From: Jaltomata sinuosa
Taxonomy: Eukaryota; Streptophyta; Magnoliopsida; Solanales; Solanaceae
Reading direction: 5' to 3'
NCBI GenBank assembly: GCA_003996215.1
Contig: QJPP01007228.1
Span: 310,001-374,000 of the forward strand
DNA: 64,000 nucleotides
The position numbers were made by a program, and so were the translations under genes. Positions 44,326-57,815 of the stretch are shown piece by piece; the first letter of the stretch is position 1; the number at the start of each line of letters is the position of its first letter. The notes under the pieces were generated by a model that was not told the DNA's origin, made no database searches, and saw only the letters and a program-made list of their open reading frames with translations.

Positions 44326-47300
44326 TCAAAGTCCCATAAAAATGTAGTACACCAACGTAATCGGCAAAGCAATCAACATCCCAAAAATGACACTGCAATT
44401 TAGTTTCACAAATAAATTAAAAGAACGAAAAACCATCAGTTATGAAATCACAAAAAAAATAAAATTAGACATAATATAAAGATGTTAATTGATTTATACT
44501 TACGCTGTGCTAAGAATGTCAGGATGAACGTTGTATTCCTTGGCGAAGACAAAGGGAACAATTCCTTGGGGTAGAGCTGCCTGTTATTACATTTTAATTT
44601 TATTATTTATTAATACAGAACACAAAAAATATATTAAAAGTATAAATAAATATGTCACTATATACTACGACAACAATTCCCTTATCCAATTTTCAACCAT
44701 TAACAATTCAAGCGTAAATAATGCATGCAAAATTGCAAATTGCGATGAAACATTCCCTTTTGAAATAATTGCCGCAGCCTAAATCTTTTATTTTATATGA
44801 TGCATGTTGCTACTTGCTGCAACTTATTTAGTTTTTTTTTTCTATTATATGAAGGAATATTTTATACAAAAATATCGAACGTTACATGGAAATGATCTCT
44901 TATGATCACTTACAAATTAAATAGAAGAAAATCACCTTTTCATATCGCATACGTGTAAAAATAAAAATCTCTTATAAAAAGGACATAAAACGAAAAAGGA
45001 CTACAAAATCAAATCTCCCAGAAGTCATTGAAGGTAATATTTCTAATATCAAATGCAAGATTAATTTGTCAGCTCAAATTGAAGATGGCTAAGGTATATT
45101 TTGTTTGAGATGAGCTCAGGAACTTAATTTATGATTGTTATATATATAAATTCTGAATCTACCTGTGTTACTTGGTTAGATGCATTGTTCAAGCACAACT
45201 AGTAATTAAATTAATGAGTTTTGAAACTGTATGGGCTCGAAGCAGCTGGTTGGTTTAATTTATTTATTTAATGGTAGGTCATAGTGGAGAGTTTGAAATA
45301 AAATACTAATACTTAATTAATATAGCCATATCATTTTTATGCTTTTAATAATTCAACAACATTTGTGATATTGATTAAGGGAAAAAGAAAAGATTTGATG
45401 ATGACCTGTACAATTGCCACGTGTAGTAGAGTTCCACGAAGACCAACAGCAATGGAAGCAGCTGCCATAACAGCTGGACCTGTAAGGAATCTCACAGCCA
45501 TAGCAAAGGCTGCAACAGAATTCCCACATGCTATAATCCTTGGTTGCAAAGCCATGAACAGACCTGTCATCCATCAACACTATTATTACATTTTCTTACA
45601 TGCAAACTTTTCTACTTCCACTATGGAGTATAACATATCTATGCAAATTAAATATCAAATGTGATAAAAGATTGAAAAAGTAGCCATATATAGCCCCCTT
45701 CTCTTTTAAGTGCATGGCATGCACCTAGGGGACCATGAGATGTTTACTTCTAATTTTAGTGGAAAGCAAAAAATATACGATGATTTCTTCCCATATGTCC
45801 AAAATAGAAATATTCTATATCTATACTGCTGGGACGTAACAAATATTCACAAAATCCGTCAAATATACACAAACTGACAAGTCTTGATGGACATAATTAT
45901 TCGATATCTATGTTGGTAAAACGTAACATATATTCATCAAAATGCACACAAACTAACAAGTCTTGATGGACAGAATTACTCGACGGTGAAACGTAATAGA
46001 TATTCATTAAATCCATCGAGATACGCACAAACTGATTCGAATACCACGATTATTAAAAAGTAAGTGCATGGCATCATCACATCCACTAGTGGGGAGTTGC
46101 TACAAGTAGTAGTTATCATGATTGTAGCCATTGAGAAAAAGAAGGAAGGTTTTGAGAGAAATGAGAAACATTGAGATGGGGTAAAGAAGACTTAATTAAA
46201 GAAATAAAGAGAGAGACATGTTATGATGATGACCATATATATTGTTGGCTAACTTTGCTTTTTTGCACGCTCCTCTTCTAAACAGGTGATTTAATAATGT
46301 AAAGTTACATTTTTTGATATCTTAGAGAGACATTAAAATAAAAGACATAACGTGTGTGCACACTAATGGCCTTCTTGAGAGGAATAATGAAAGTTACTCA
46401 CCAAGACTGAACATTGCCATGCCAAGTCCTGCATCTGACAGTATAGATATGGACTGTGCAATTATAGCAGGCATCTTCAAATTCCACCTACATTTTTTTT
46501 AATAATCAGAATATATACCAACCCAAAAAAGAAAAAGAAAAGAAAAAAAAACGATCTTTTTTGGTAAATTAACCTGAATGAAACTAGAGACCAAGTGAGG
46601 CCAAACAAGCTTGAGTAAGTGTTTGGGTTCCTAATAAGTTTCCTCCAAACCATGATGAGTATGAGCCTTGTCATTACACTTGTTGGTGGCATGACTTTTG
46701 CTTTGTTTTCTCCAGCTTTTTCACCATCTTGGTTGTTCATTTGATCAGCTCCATCTCTATTTGCAAAGCTGAAATCATCCCTCTCCATGTAGTTTTCTTG
46801 ATTATTGTTTCTTTGCCCCTCAACTAATTAAGCATAAAGAAGACACTTATTAGAAAATGTTAATTAAAAGTAAATTAGTGACAAAATTAGGAACAAACTA
46901 ATTGAAACACCAAGGGTGTGGCCTAGTGGTCAGTGAAGTGGGCTAAGAACCATGAGTTCTCAAGTTCAAATTCCAGCCTAGACAAAAAACACTAGGTGAT
47001 TTGTTCGTATTTGTCTTAAGAGTTACATGGTATACATGTTGCTGGCAAGAGGTGAATTACCTTTTCCGGGAGAGATAGGTACTCTCACATCCTTATTAGG
47101 TGCAGGCTGGTCTAAATTAGCAGCATAATCATGGCCTCCAAAAACATCAGAAACAGGAGAGGCACTTGAACTCCAAACAAACATATGAAGATCCTTGCCA
47201 CCTTCTTGATCTCCTTTGTTACCTTTCTTCTGTGCTTTGGTGCCATTACTAGGTGAGAACATGCCAGGATTTGGAGCTGGATAATGAGTGTTATTATTAT

Positions 47301-48261
47301 TATTATTATTACTCTGTGCTGCTGCTGCTCCACCATGGTAATTATTGAATCTTGATTTCCCACTTTCTTCCTCATAATTTGAAGGCCTTGGAGTTGGCCC
47401 TCTTGAATTATTAGACATACCATAAACATCATTTGCACCAAAGTTTGAGTTCCTACCACCAGTACCAGCCACCATTGAGTAAAAATCAGTGTGGTTGAAA
47501 CTAGACCCTCTTGGGGTTGGGTTTCTTGAAGACTGCAGAGAATAAATCTCTGCATTTGTCAAATTTGATGGCCTTGGTGTAGTGGAAGAAAACCCCCCTG
47601 ACCTTCTTGAGAATATGTCAGACCTTGATGCATTTGATTTTCTTACAGTGACATGAAGCTTTCCATCTTCTTTTAATTCTGCTTCAGTCTCCAAAACTTG
47701 TCTACCATCTAATGACATGACATCAGAATCAACATGGATAGAGACAATTGAGCCAGCAGTATCTGGAAATTGCTCAGAAATTAGCAATCTTGCACCTCTA
47801 AACTCAAACATGAAAAGCATCAAAGTGTACCAAATGATACACTGTAGTACAACTATTTGCACCATCAAACTCCCAGAGAAATCACCATACATTCCCTTTA
47901 ACAAAGGAATGCCCATAACCAAAGTATTTGGAAGAGTTGACAGAGAAAAAAGTGTTATACTCCATTCCAAACTACCCCTTTTGCTCAGATTAGCCCAAAC
48001 AGCAAGAGCCCCAAGAACAATAAGTTTCTGCAGAGTGTCAGCAGCAATGAATCTTATGTTCATGGTGTAAGGATTATTAGCAGCTATAAAGTGGAAGGAG
48101 AGAAGTGGAACAGCAAAAAGTGCTACAAATCTGTTGATTCCAGAACACTGGTCTGGTGAGAAAATCTTCCACCATTTGACAGAGCCATAAGCTAGTATCA
48201 TAGCCACATAAAGTGGCACAACAGCAGTCATAACATGGTAGAAATCAGATAAAGTTATCAT
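44326..48261 (-). CDS. PIN1: PIN1-type auxin efflux carrier
   Basis: Plasma-membrane exporter of indole-3-acetic acid whose polar placement directs auxin flow. Exons (high to low): 48,261-47,061; 46,823-46,574; 46,487-46,402; 45,563-45,406; 44,580-44,504; 44,392-44,326, giving 612 residues, a normal long-loop PIN. Residues 1-160 form the first membrane bundle, beginning MITLSDFYHVMTAVVPLYVA. About 165-455 is the hydrophilic loop and the rest the second bundle, ending YYIFMGL. The loop holds three TPRxS phosphorylation motifs (T228-S232, T249-S253, T290-S294), the sites used by PINOID/WAG kinases in PIN1. A run of asparagines (318-324) is encoded by an ATT/AAT microsatellite. Exon 2 could start at either of two AGs; the one giving GKVEGQR is chosen because it is conserved in PIN1. 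PIN1 versus its sister SoPIN1 is not fully settled. Confidence 0.95.
46913..47057 (+). mobile_element. SolS-like SINE at the PIN exon 1 splice donor
   Basis: It starts 'aagggtgtggcctagtggtc', with A box TGGCCTAGTGG and B box GTTCAAATTCC (46,965-46,975). It continues through 'aacactaggtgattt' to 'catgttgctggcaagaggtg'. This follows the order of nightshade SolS SINEs. It lies antisense in PIN intron 1 and fills most of the 237-bp intron, reaching within a few bases of the exon 1 donor (47,060). Confidence 0.7.
47287..47310. repeat. (ATT)n microsatellite within PIN exon 1
   Basis: The repeat encodes the asparagine run at residues 318-324 of the PIN loop. Length changes of three bases would add or remove asparagines without a frameshift. 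Confidence 0.85.
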
Positions 48262-49754
48262 CTTTGCTAAGTTCTTGAAATACCCAAATCAAGAAAACAT
48301 ACAAGGAATACAGAGAAGTTGGGAAACAGAAGAAAGTTTAGTAGTAGTAGGAAGAAGAAGAAGGAAGTGGGGTTGGTAAATATAAGCAAAGAGCATGTGT
48401 TTTGGTTTATGGGGTTGTGGGGATTTTGCAGAAAGGAGCAATATAGAAAGAATACACCTTTGAGAGTTGCGAGCAAGCTTGCAGTCTCCAAAGCAAAGGG
48501 GGGGATTTTTCTAATTATATTTTTGCCTATTACCCTCTTTGTTCTTTTCCTCTTTTGTTTTGAGCTGTGTTTGGATTTGAAAAGAAAGAAAAAATAAATG
48601 GGGTCCTATAAATTGGTCTGGTAATTTGGTATATGGCTCTATCTTCAATGGTTCACAGAGTTGTGTAGAGAAAAAAGCATTTTGGTTGGAGGTGGTGTCC
48701 CTATAAGTACTTGTTTGCCGGAACTTTCTTTTTAAAAGTCATTTTCTTCTTGTTTTCGGCTTTTTGGAAAGGCTCGTGGGCTGTTGATGGGCTACGCCTG
48801 TTCCTCTAGTGTTTATTTTTATTCCCTTTTTCTCATTCCGTTAACTAATACAGTACAATATAGTCAAAAGTACAATAAGTCGAACCTCTCTATAATAGTT
48901 ATTCTCTGTGATAATGTTTCACTATAACATTTTATTATAGCGGTAAAATATTTGGATAACGATACCATTATAAAGAGATTTGGCTGTATTTCTTTTGCCT
49001 GTTTGCCCTTTTGTCAAAGGCAACTTTCTCATGCATGTGAAAATGATATAAAGCAGCATTGCCCCTCACTAATAAGTTCTATATTTATGTAAAAGAATAT
49101 CTTCTATTAGGTTCTGGAAATGGTGAATCTTCAAGGCTCTGATTGAGGCCTTGATGGGGTATTATGACAAGAACATAAACCAAGGAACAACAAGGGCTAT
49201 GGTGAAAATAAAGGTGCATTTTTGTGGTGGGCCTGTTTGGTTTGTCCATTCCTAGTTCGATTTATTATGGCCATTATTCTCAAGGATTTGCTTTCTATGA
49301 TCAACATGTTAAGGGGTCGTTTGGTTAGAGGTATCAAGAAAAATAATCTCTGCATTACTTGTGCAGTATTTGATTGACCGTATAAGAAAAAATAGTTCGT
49401 ACATAATCTTATATTGGAGATGGAAGTAACTAAAGATAACAATGTCCTTAAAATAAGTAGGCGGAGAAAATAAACAGACTCCTTAAGGATTACTTAAGCC
49501 ATTTTAGTGCAAATCAAAAGGATAGCTAGGAGCTTTTGGATGTAGTCCTTCAATAACTTAACAATCAAAAAACTTTGTATGAAATTTCTACCCCTTAGAG
49601 TTGGTCACAGGGTAACAACCTCTAATTCCCCAACATGCTCACACCATTGCGACAAGAAGAGGCTTGCCGTTTAGCCTACTTTGCTAAGAGGTGGTGGAAG
49701 CGCAACTACCTTATAATCCAACTTACTTTAATTAAACAGCCTAAAGATTTGAAC
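48262..49754. other. PIN upstream region
   Basis: It presumably holds the PIN leader and promoter. On the minus strand TTTATAGGA near 48,606-48,614 is a weak TATA candidate. A MITE-like inverted repeat ('cgaacctctctataatag' to 'ataaagagatttggctgt') lies at 48,878-48,988. A truncated 'ggggtcgtttggtt' MITE end is at 49,314. Confidence 0.4.
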
Positions 49755-49921
49755 CAAGGGCGGAGCTACATATAGCCGAGGGGTTCGGATTACACAGTTT
49801 ATACATAGTTAAAATTATTATTTTTATATATATAGTAGGTGTTGAACCCTCTTTAGCTTCTTTGTGTGTTTACTTATTCATATTCCGAACTCCCTCAATG
49901 AATATCCTGGCTCCACCACTG
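49755..49921. mobile_element. hAT-type MITE, copy 3
   Basis: It begins CAAGGGCGGAGCTAC and ends TGGCTCCACCACTG. Flanks ATTTGAAC (49,747-49,754) and ATTTAAAC (49,922-49,929) form an 8-bp target duplication with one mismatch. This copy best supports the hAT assignment of the family. Confidence 0.8.
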
Positions 49922-52497
49922 ATTTAAACCCGTCTGAGAATAGACCACCACCGTCATGCAAATATATAGTTTTTCATAGTTCTTGAAGAGATAATTAGCA
50001 TAGTTTTTTTTATTTTTACTCGGCTTTTAATATTGTGCATTAGAGTCCTAATTAATTCGAATTCAAGTTGTGTTAAAGGGTAAGGATTACGGCATTTCTT
50101 GAGATGGGAACTCCTTTAGTTTAATTTTTTTAACTCAAAGGGGGATGAAGAAAGGTGATTGGCGGCTATGAAATAGTAAATGTTATTCTTAGGGGGGAGG
50201 ATAGAGATATGGTAAAATAATGTCCTAGAAGTGCTAAAAGCAGAAGCATGCGTTGAAATGAATGATGGATAGCAGTGGCAAATAGGAGCAAAGATTAGTG
50301 TGTCACACAACTCTCTTGGACTCCCAAAAACAAACATTATGTTTAATTTGCACAAACTGCTATGTATTGATCTTAGGAAATATAATGGTTAAGTTTCCCA
50401 TGGACTACAAAAGGGCAATGCATTTCTTTACTTCCTTTTTTAAACGATAGTGTTTTCGCTAGCTATTTTATTGGGTATCTGCTACTTTACATAAGTATAA
50501 ATATTGAGTAACTTTAGCTTTGTTGATCAATGAAATTTAAACAGATATAAAGAAAAATTCACGTAACATGTTTTTGTCTATACAAAAATTTAAACTTCAA
50601 TCTCCCTCAATTTTCAGTTTTCATATTGATATATAAATTAATTTAAGAATGCATTGGTCCGTAGGGGTTAAATTATGATGATGAAAGTGTTAAACGAGAA
50701 CGGGCTAGACATGAAATTATATGAAAGGAATTATCTAGATAGGACATTATAGAAGAAAAAAATACATATAGGTGATGTCTACTAGTTAGGAATATGTTGG
50801 ACTTGTTAGAGAACTTGTAATACTATTAATATTACTACTATATACAAACTTATTTTTCACTTATTAAGATTGATATAGCCGATTTCAACTCATCGTAGAT
50901 GGAGGTGTAATTATTGTTCCTTAATATAAGTCCTTTTTCTCTTTTTATTCTTTTTACCCTCACCATTTTCTCTGAGGTTTGGTCTGCTTTGGGTTCATAT
51001 AAAGATTTGTTTCTTCACACAAAATTGTGTGCTCTTAATGAAAAAAGAATGGAGTATCTAGACCAATCTTTTGGGATTTTGATACTAGTTAATTAAGTGA
51101 AGATGAATGCTTTGAATTTCCCAAACTTTTTGTCCTCTACCTCTAGTAGACAACTCTGTCTATTCTTCTCTTTCCTCCTCTCATATTACTGATATCTATG
51201 TGTCCCATTCAAACACACATTCATTGAAACATACTCATGCATATGTAGTGTATGGTTACTATCCAGGAGTTCTGGTCCAACATATAGTATTCAAGACAAA
51301 AAAGGGAGTTATCTGAATCTTTAGTTAACAAATGAAAAACTTGAAATTACTGATGGAATTAACTGGAAATAAATGAACTATAGTTCATTCTATATTTAGG
51401 GAAGGTGAAACAAGATCGAACTGAACCAAAGCCCAGAAATGGGCTCTGAACACCAAATTCTAATTGTTTGGGCCTGTACAGCTGCAACAGCCAGGGAAAG
51501 AGCCCTCTTGTAATATGTAAATGTGACATGTATATTTATTGTTAGCGAGGAAAAACATTTAATTGCACGATTCAAATGAGTTTGTCTTTAATTTTTGTCC
51601 TTCAAATGGACTCGTCTTTAATTTTTGCCCCTAAGGGGAGCGGAGTATAACTTGTGGGATATCATGATACAAGAACATAAACTTATGCACCGCGAAAAAA
51701 ATATTTTCCTTGAGGGGTAAAAATTAACTATCGGCACAAAATAAGGGCAAAAGTGCAAATATGACCCGTGAAAATATCGACTAAATAATAGTTGTCTTAA
51801 ATGTTCACTTTCATTTTTCATAACTAAACTGCATTTGTATCACTTTCATGATCTCCTTCAAACTTTTTGCATCTCTTACTTAGCATGCTTAATTTATAGA
51901 TGTTCAAGGGTATAGAGAATATATGTCTGATCATATTATGTGGTTTCCGGAGTTAAATTCCGGAAACAGTGTTTCGCCATAAGAAATTGGAAAATTCCAA
52001 AATTCAACTTGAAGTTGAATTCCGGAATTCGAAAAACAAGTAAAACTTGTTTTCACTCTCACTTCTCTCACAAAATTCAAAAACAACTCCAATTTATATT
52101 CATGGTCAAACACAACTCTAACTCCAACTTGTGTTTGGTTTCCATGACCAAACGGGGCCCTATATCTTGGGCAATAAGGACAAGCATGCAAATATTAAAT
52201 ACCATAATATGCACACAAAAGTATGCAGTTTTCTGCAAACCTGTATATTGGGTATTTCCCATATATAACTACAGTAATACCAGTGAAAATACAAGAAAAG
52301 TTGAAAAGAATATTCAAACCACATATTCAGTAAGCTAGAAACCTTGCACAACAGATTGGTGCAGTGTGCAAATGTAACTTAATTGAACTTCTATATAACA
52401 AACTTCATTTATCACAACCAGAGATCAATTGTGAGAGCACAAACCAGTTCATAGACTACAGCCAACTGCAACCAGACGTATATACACATGCTATATT
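49922..52497. other. Gene-free stretch between PIN and CAR
   Basis: No gene is recognised. At 51,567-51,630 a 30-bp unit ('tcaaatg...tctttaatttttg') is repeated in tandem. Near 51,935-52,160 'ccatgaccaaacggggccc' marks the end of a decayed MITE. The 3' UTR of the CAR gene lies at the right edge. Confidence 0.45.
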
Positions 52498-54558
52498 CTA
52501 TAAACCCTTGGAGCCAGGAAGATTGATCCACTGAAGTTGAAGTTCGACCTCTCCACATTCCACATTTCTCAATCTTAGGCACATATCTTGCACAACCTGG
52601 CCATCTTGCCAAATCACATTAGACTCTTCGGCCAGACAGTTAGATCTGCACGGTTGTATTCTTGTAATAATAGTGCCACCTGGGAGGCCACTTAAGTTCA
52701 TCTTGAGAGCCTCTAGAAATGGTTTGATGTCAAATTCTGCATCTCCCATTTTGTCATCTTTGCTGAATATATCGTGATCATAGACAGTCTGGAAACAGGC
52801 AGAGACAAAAAACCATAAACAAGAAATACGGACACTAAATATGAATAAAATTTACACATACTTAGGAACATTTGACAGAATTCCAAAAATGATGAGCGAG
52901 AAATGGATATATTTTTCTGCTAAACAGATAGGTCTAATCTCATATGATAACCAGAAAGCATGAAACTTTACCAGCTTAACAGGAAGATTGGGATCTGCAA
53001 CAGAAAGAGTTAAATCTTCATTCCACTCAGGATTAACATCCTTTTTTATAATTCGGGTCTTCAATTTCTGCGTTCAAGTTGAAAAACAGGCAAGTCAAAA
53101 TACTGTCTGAGAGAATTAATTATATACATCAAAGAGGAACAATTCACAATTGACAACACATTTCAAATCTGTGCCTTCTCATCTTCCATGCAGTTAATAA
53201 CAAAATAACACAGTACTCAGAGCATTTAACGCAAAAGAAGAGCTAGTATTCGAGTCCTTGTGTGTGTTTTTCGCGAGTATGATAATAACTGTCATTTCAC
53301 CCGCTGATTTGCGAAGCTCAAAGTACCAATTGACTTATGCATTATGGCAAAGAAAACAGATATTTACAAGTCATGGAGTATTAAAGACTACTGACCTTAA
53401 TTTAGAACATGAAACAGGTACAAAAAGTGCTGCTCTTTTTGTAAACTCTGAGGAGTACAAAAAAATTATAGTACAACAATTCAGAAGATTTGGCAAAAAG
53501 GTCGCAGATATCTTAGAATTTCTCTATCTTTTGCAGCAGATTTCCAAATACTAGAAAATACATGGACAAGTCCCAAAAAAATTCTCAAAAACTTTTCTTG
53601 AGTGATGCAATGGTGCAAACACCTGGGGCATGTAAGTTTCTCCATACCAATCCACCAAAGTCAATAAACTATCACGTACTCCTACCTTCGCAAGACAATA
53701 ATTACAACAGCACACCTTACACATTCAAAGCCTCCTTAGCATAGACAAGAACCTACTAAAAAGATATTCATTTTTCGACAAGACTACAAACCTTCTCTAG
53801 AAGCCAAGACTAAAAATATGAATAGAATTGTGAAAAATTAAATAAACTTCAACACCCCTTCCCAGCCCCATTCTGAAAATCACGACTTAAAAAAGACATC
53901 TCATAAAAATAGTAACTACAAGAGATAATCAATTGGACTTAGATATTACCATCAGAAGACTTCCACCAAAAAAGGATTTAACCAGAACTTGCACGAAATG
54001 GAAAATTAAACCCTATGATTTTAATTTTGAACTGGGTAAAGAAAAGGAAAAAAGGATTAATTTCCACACAAAAATTAATTCTTTTCTAGAATTTTATTAA
54101 TAAATCCCAATAAAACGGCGCCCATTATCAAACACGAACTGGTAACGCTAAAGATGATACCTTTTTAGTTTAATTCCACATAAAAATTTCAATAGATCCT
54201 TCATATGTCAAGCAAACTGATTATAATCCCATATGCATAAATTCTAAAAAAGAAAATTACAGCCACTGGGTGATAAAATGCTTATAGACTTAAACGTAAC
54301 TTTCCTTACATGAAATTTGAAATTCATCCATAAATGGTCATATCAGCAGCTATCAAACGTTAAAATCACAGTAGTAGACAAAAAACTCAACCAAAAATCC
54401 GATTAAAAGAAAAAGAAAACATTTTTTAGAATTAGTGGAATTGGGACCTGTCTAGCCATCTTGACGACAACGTAGGGATCACTGCTACGAACATCACGAA
54501 CGGCGAGATTAACACCTCTCTTGACTCGTACTCTCAGAAGACCCAAAAGATTTTCCAT
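52498..54558 (-). CDS. CAR4: CAR-family single C2-domain protein
   Basis: Small protein that binds phospholipid membranes in a calcium-dependent way. In Arabidopsis, CAR (C2-domain ABA-related) proteins bring PYR/PYL abscisic acid receptors to the plasma membrane. Exons: 54,558-54,448; 53,067-52,972; 52,788-52,498, giving 165 residues, the usual CAR length. The protein is a lone C2 domain starting MENLLGLLRVRVKRGVNLAV. Calcium-binding aspartates are visible in loop 1 (D22, D27 of RDVRSSDPY) and loop 3 (D73, D75, D81 of YDHDIFSKDDKMGD). The end LRLRNVECGEVELQLQW is typical. TATAAA on the minus strand near 54,612-54,620, about 55 bases upstream of the ATG, is a plausible TATA box. The symbol is by synteny with CAR4/CAR3 and is tentative. 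Confidence 0.92.
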
Positions 54559-55582
54559 TTGAGACTTTTTGGTAGCCGATATTTTTGGTAATGAATACCC
54601 CTCCTCTTTCCTTTATAAAACCCCTTTCTCCTTATTCTTTTGACCCCCTTTAAAATAAAAGTTAATTCAATATAGAATTCTTGGTACTTCTAGTTTTACA
54701 CGACAACAATATAATAGCCTGGTTGACCAAACTTCTAAAATCTCACTTATTTTGAGAAGTGCTTTTGATAAAGAACGGTTTGTGTTTAACCAATAGATTT
54801 AAAGAGTATTTTTGAGCACTAATTAATGTTTGGCCAAGCTTTTTCAAAGTGTTTCTCAGTGTATTTTTCTCAAAAATGCTTTTAAAAAAAAAGTATTTTT
54901 AGAGAGAAGCTACTTTTTTTAGCTTCTGAAAACAGTTTCTGCTACTTCCCAGAAGCACTTATTTTCTCCCAAAATCTTGATCAAATACCTTAATTTTTCA
55001 AAATAAGCACTTTTGAAAAAAAATAAACACTTTTGGATAAATAAAGCTTGACCAAACATGCTATAAATTGCGATCTAATTAAATAAATTCACACATTTTT
55101 ATTTAATCTTAACTCATTTTATCAATGTATCAAATAAAAATAAATTAAATATTACAAATAATAGTAACAATAATAGTTCCTTAATAAGACTAAATCCTGT
55201 TTTTAAAAGAGATTTATTTTAAAGTAACGAAGTTTTCACTTGAAATCGAGTTTTCGTATTTGAAATAACCAAATATAGATTTCTAATCAAAATGAAAGTT
55301 GATGGACTCCTGTTAGGTTCGTGAAATTATAATTAGGGTTGTGGCCTACGGTGATGGAGTCAAAACTTTCATAAAAGTGTGTCAAAATATAAAATAATAA
55401 ATCTACAAAGAAGTTAAGGGGAGTCAATATATAGTATATACACATTGAAAATAGGTTTTTTTAACTAACTATACAATGAAATTTTTTGATTGACATCTCT
55501 TGAATTCATGTGGCTTTGTCACTGGTGGCATATCTATAGATAGTAGATACAAGAGTTCGTGCTTGCAAGGATCCAATATATG

Positions 55583-56033
55583 TTATTCTTTTCTCAAATT
55601 ATGTGACATATATGAATTTGGAGAGTCAATTAATTTTTTTGTATAATTTTTAAATATTTTAAGTTATTAATTATTGTGATTTACAATATTTTTTAAAGTA
55701 ATCTTTAGATAATATATGTCACTCTCGTGATCCCAATTTATGTGGCACCAACAAAATTTGGAGAGTCAACCAAATTTCTTACATAGTTTTTATATTTTTA
55801 TATGATTTTTAAATATTTTAAGTTGTTAATTATTGTGATTTTATAATACTTTTACATAATTTTCAGATAATATATGCTATTCTCTGTGTCCCGATTTATG
55901 TGACACTGATGAAATTTGTTAATCATTATGATTTATAGTACATTCTACGTACTTTTTAAATAATATATGTCACTTCCTCTGTCTCAATTTATGTGACGTT
56001 AATAAATTTTGGAGAGTTAATCAAAAAAATTAT
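55583..56033 (+). repeat. Tandem block of partial MITE units
   Basis: The unit '(c/t)aatttatgtg(a/g)ca' ... 'tttggagagt(c/t)aa' ... 'aataatatatgtcac' recurs about four times at intervals of roughly 100-145 bp. Each unit resembles one half of the Stowaway-like MITE. The array could have grown by unequal exchange. Confidence 0.6.
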
Positions 56034-56225
56034 GTTGGTATAAAAGTGTTCCTCGATGTAATGTCATATTTGCCCTTTAGGTTATATTTTGGAGAGTTAA
56101 TCAAAAATATTATGTTGGTTTGTGTGTGAAGGAAGGATGCTACGGAACATCTGTAAACTTATGTTTAGGTTATATTTTTTGGTATAAAAGTGTTCCTCGA
56201 TGTAATGTCATATTTGCCCTTTACA
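56034..56225 (+). repeat. Two-copy direct repeat
   Basis: The phrase 'ggtataaaagtgttcctcga', followed by 'tgtaatgtcatatttgccct', occurs at 56,037-56,081 and again at 56,180-56,224, essentially unchanged. The near-identity shows a recent duplication compared with its neighbours. Confidence 0.7.
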
Positions 56226-56383
56226 GTAGTGATAGATCTGTTAAAATAAATAACTACCATTAGTAAAAGGATTAAAATCACTCATTTTAATTAATTAAAG
56301 GTTAAATATGGGAAATCAAATATCACAGGGATCAAAATCATAATAAAGCTATAACAAAGGGACGAAAATAATTATTTTCCCTA

Positions 56384-56636
56384 TATACAAGAGGCTTGGC
56401 ATTCCTTTGTACCAATTTACGTGGCACTAATAGAATTTTAAAAATTAACCAAATTTTTATTATGTCTTTCAAATATTTTAAACTGTTAATTATTATAATT
56501 TTATATAATTTTTAAATATATAATAAATTAAAAAATAAGATAATCAAATTAAAACAGAAGATAAATATTAAAAAGAGGTTTGATCGGCATGCTGACAAGA
56601 CAATCATCAGTTGTTTGTCAAGCCTCTTGTATATAT
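56384..56636. mobile_element. Small element with inverted ends
   Basis: The left end 'tatacaagaggcttggca' and the right end, reverse-complemented 'tatacaagaggcttgaca', are near-perfect. The core carries the same 'aatttacgtggca' phrase as the tandem block upstream. Superfamily unknown. Confidence 0.6.
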
Positions 56637-57815
56637 TAGTAAAGTCCACAGTTTTTTTTAAAATTTTTTTAGCTTAAATAAAGTAATATGATATGTGAGA
56701 GTTCATATTACACGTAATCGGATTGCAACACTTATTAGTTGTAACGTAATCTGATAGCAACTAGTTTTGTTATTGTTGATTTTTTCCTTACAACCTCCCC
56801 ACTACCAAGTCAAATAAAGTTTTCCGGGTCGAATCTACAAAGAAAGAGAATTTATTACAAAAATATTCTATAGTCAATCGGAAAAAGAAAGAAAATCCGA
56901 ATAATTGCAATATTAATCAAAAGTCTCAAAGCTGAAGTTTCAGAAAGATGCAATTAAAAACGAAATTATTGTTGCTTAAAGTGATTTTTTTTCCTGATAA
57001 TTACGTGTCACTAGCAAAAACAAAAAGATCTACTTCATAATAATTTGAGTATTAGAGTTTGAATAAACTTTTTTTAAACTATTTTTTTAAGTTGAAAATT
57101 CCTGCTTTTTACTTTTAGTTTTTTTAATTTATTTTGGCTTAAATTTAAGCATTCAAAAACATTTTCTTCAATTTACTCAAAATAGCTTATTTTAAACTAT
57201 TTTAACTTAAAAATAAATCAATTCAAACGGGCACTTACAATGTTTTGACTTTTCCACTTAGGACCCACTAGTATTTGTTCGTTGTTGGGCCTCCACTGCA
57301 CAGGGTTACCACTACTTTGCACATTATTGGATGCGTTTGGTATTTTAATTTGGTATTTGAGGTGAGGCCAGCCACCAATGGCCAACCACGTGGAACTCTC
57401 TTTAATATAAAACGAGCCAATTGCATTTTGATACCCTAATTAGTGATTACTTTTAACTTTAATGAAGTCGAATTAAGCATCTATAATATCCGATCAATGG
57501 TGTTTCAAATCAGAAAGCAAATATAAACAGAAGAAAGGAGTTGATTCCACTGTTAAGATGGATTTAAAGCAAACGTGCCTTTGATGCTCGTAAATCTTCA
57601 CAAACTTGATGATTTATTAAGTGCTAAATAATTCAATATTTTATTGTAACTCCACGTCTCAAAGTAATATAGTTCTAAAAACCGTCTGAATATCAAATAA
57701 TTCTTTCTAAATGGACCAAAAATATACATTTTAATTCTTTAATGTGCTTAACTAAATATTATAAGAATAAAAAGATATAATTTATTATAATTGAGAGACC
57801 AAAATCGAAACTATA

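Larger units (their letters stand above)
54559..57815. other. Divergent intergenic region between CAR and HROB
   Basis: No gene is recognised. A decayed repeat with 'ttgaccaaac' / 'gaccaaacatgc' ends spans about 54,720-55,065. It is followed by a tandem block of partial MITEs and a small element with inverted ends, listed separately. Confidence 0.45.
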
